A DNA stretch of 64,000 nt. Source: Lewinellaceae bacterium. GTDB taxonomy: Bacteria; Bacteroidota; Bacteroidia; Chitinophagales; Saprospiraceae. The DNA lies in NCBI GenBank assembly GCA_016708875.1, contig JADJFA010000001.1:620001-684000 (forward strand), in the 5' to 3' direction. A model generated the notes under the pieces. That model saw nothing but the letters and a program-made list of their open reading frames with translations. It ran no database searches and was not told the DNA's origin. The position numbers were made by a program, and so were the translations under genes. Below are positions 62,799 to 64,000 of this stretch, one piece after another; the first letter of the stretch is position 1, and each line of letters starts with the position of its first letter.

Positions 62799-64000
62799 TC
62801 ATCCCGCCCAACCCTCCCGATCCAAACTCCGATAATGTATCGCCTCCGCCAAATCCTCGATCCGAATATCAGGGCTACCCGCCAGATCCGCCGCCGTCCT
62901 GGCCACTTTCAATATCCGATCATAAGCTCGCGCCGAAAGCTGCAAGCGTTCCATGGCCGTTTTTAACAGAATTAAACCTTCCGGCGTAAGCTTGCACACC
63001 TCCCGCACCATACGCCCCGGCATCTGGGCATTGCTATATACGTCTTTTAAATCTTTAAACCGTTCGGCCTGCACGGCGCGAGCGATTAGCACCCGATCTC
63101 TAATGGCAGTGCTGTCGAGTTTGGCGCGTTCAGTGTTGGTGAGTTCGTCGTAGCTCACGGGGGTTACTTCTACATGCAAGTCAATGCGGTCAAGAAGCGG
63201 TCCGGAAATTTTTGATACATAACGTTTTACCACGCCTGGGCCGCACACGCATTCTTTTTCGGGGTGATTGTAGTAACCGCAAGGGCAGGGGTTCATGGAG
63301 GCCACCAACATAAAGCCCGCTGGATATTCCACGGTAGATTTCGCACGACTGATGGTAACTCGCCGCTCTTCCATGGGTTGGCGCATCACCTCCAGGGCCG
63401 TTCGTTTGAACTCTGGCAATTCGTCCAAAAACAGTACCCCGTTGTGCGCAAGGCTGATTTCGCCGGGCATGGGATCAGGAACCGCCGCCCACAAGGGCCA
63501 CATCGCTTATAGTGTGGTGCGGGGCGCGGAATGGGCGAGTGGTAATCAGTGCAGCATTATCGGGCAACACACCCGACACAGAGTGGATTTTGGTGGTTTC
63601 CAAAGCCTCGTACAAGGTAAGCGGAGGCAGGATGGTCGGCAATCGTCGCGCCAGCATGGTTTTGCCTGCACCCGGTGGTCCGATGAGGATGACGTTGTGA
63701 CCACCTGCTGCTGCGAGTTCAAGTGCTCGTTTGATGTTTTCCTGTCCTTTTACGTCGGAAAAATCCACATCGTAAATGCCCGTGGCATTGGCAAATTCAT
63801 CCCGCGTATTGACAATCAAAGGTTGAATGTCGGAATTGCCACCTAGCACGTCAATCGCTTCCAGCAGGTTATCCACACCGTACACTGCTACATCGTTCAC
63901 GATAGCGGCCTCGCGGGCGTTTGCTTTGGGCAAAATGAAACCTTTGAAGTTTTCCTTTCGCGCTTTGATCGAAATCGGCAAAGCCCCTTTTATAGGACGC
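62799..64000 (-). CDS. YifB/ComM-family Mg-chelatase-like AAA ATPase, frameshifted near 63478 and partial at the right edge
   Basis: The window edge cuts off the N-terminal part (a lon-protease-fold domain with SVNLAPADIKK-type motifs is expected; the visible region begins near ISIKARKENFKGFILPKANA). The Walker A motif is LIGPPGAGKTMLARR, and RAPHHTISDVALVGGGS follows. The frame breaks there: the next part (PMPGEISLAHNGVLFLDELPEF, MNPCPCGYY, RIDLHVEVTPVSYDEL, LSARAYDRILKVARTAADL) is in another frame; one base fewer after GGT TC restores GGGSDPMPGEISL. ComM-type proteins are hexameric helicases promoting branch migration in natural transformation. The C-terminus at 62799 is complete. The frameshift may be a sequence error. 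Confidence 0.9.

Overview
This 64 kb window looks like a chromosomal stretch from a Bacteroidota bacterium, most plausibly of the Saprospiraceae/Haliscomenobacter kind. The evidence is several type IX secretion (T9SS) cargo proteins with type A (short C-terminal NPxxxE-like) and type B (FxPNxFTPNGDGxND) sorting domains, TonB-dependent and carboxypeptidase-regulatory-domain outer-membrane receptors, a GLPGLI protein, an OmpP1/FadL-type porin, lipoboxes ending in Cys, and promoters of the Bacteroidota TTG/TAnnTTTG type. No tRNA, rRNA, CRISPR array, transposase, integrase or phage gene is visible.

Layout. 0.15-3.8 kb: DinB-like protein and a broken AddA/UvrD-type helicase. 3.9-6.6 kb: minus-strand DUF4129 protein, membrane protein and SpoIIM-like protein (the last two oddly joined). 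6.9-9.9 kb: low-complexity secreted protein and a FadL-like porin. 9.9-13.2 kb: a gene-poor leader with a promoter, a Leu-rich mini-ORF and tandem terminators, then a GH1 glycosidase, an M50-type membrane protease and MazG. 13.4-17.3 kb: a tightly overlapping three-gene signalling operon (triple-PAS ATPase, divergent receiver, membrane protein). 17.3-20.9 kb: type B T9SS protein, glycosyltransferase, small possible polymerase III psi-like protein. 21.2-27.3 kb: TonB receptor, duplicated LamG T9SS proteins, methyltransferase. 27.4-34.2 kb: gliding-domain lipoprotein, sensor kinase, GLPGLI protein, outer-membrane receptor, OmpR-type regulator. 34.3-43 kb: methylmalonyl-CoA mutase, MnmA, BNR-repeat T9SS protein, ArfB, S9 peptidase. 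43-50 kb: glycosyltransferase, 36-aa peptide, O-antigen ligase, lipoprotein, TonB receptor. 50-57 kb: CAP-domain T9SS adhesin, lipoprotein, fructose-bisphosphatase, DUF4143 ATPase. 57-64 kb: beta-propeller T9SS protein, a sugar cluster (RhaM, FucP, a nucleotidyltransferase-GHMP kinase fusion), a DUF4143 remnant and YifB/ComM running off the right edge.

Two features stand out. First, the intergenic DNA is full of long palindromes (32 to about 110 nt) of several unrelated families; some recur in the window, one is perfect over 70 nt, one sits in frame inside a gene, and others supply stop codons or C-termini. Second, at least eight genes carry frameshifts or in-frame stops, three of them as one-base changes in T or A runs, and two G-rich junk-like stretches sit at repeats. 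Some of the apparent gene breakage is therefore probably sequence or assembly error. The three-gene PAS/receiver/membrane operon and the nucleotidyltransferase-GHMP kinase fusion beside fucP are the best candidates for under-described biology.
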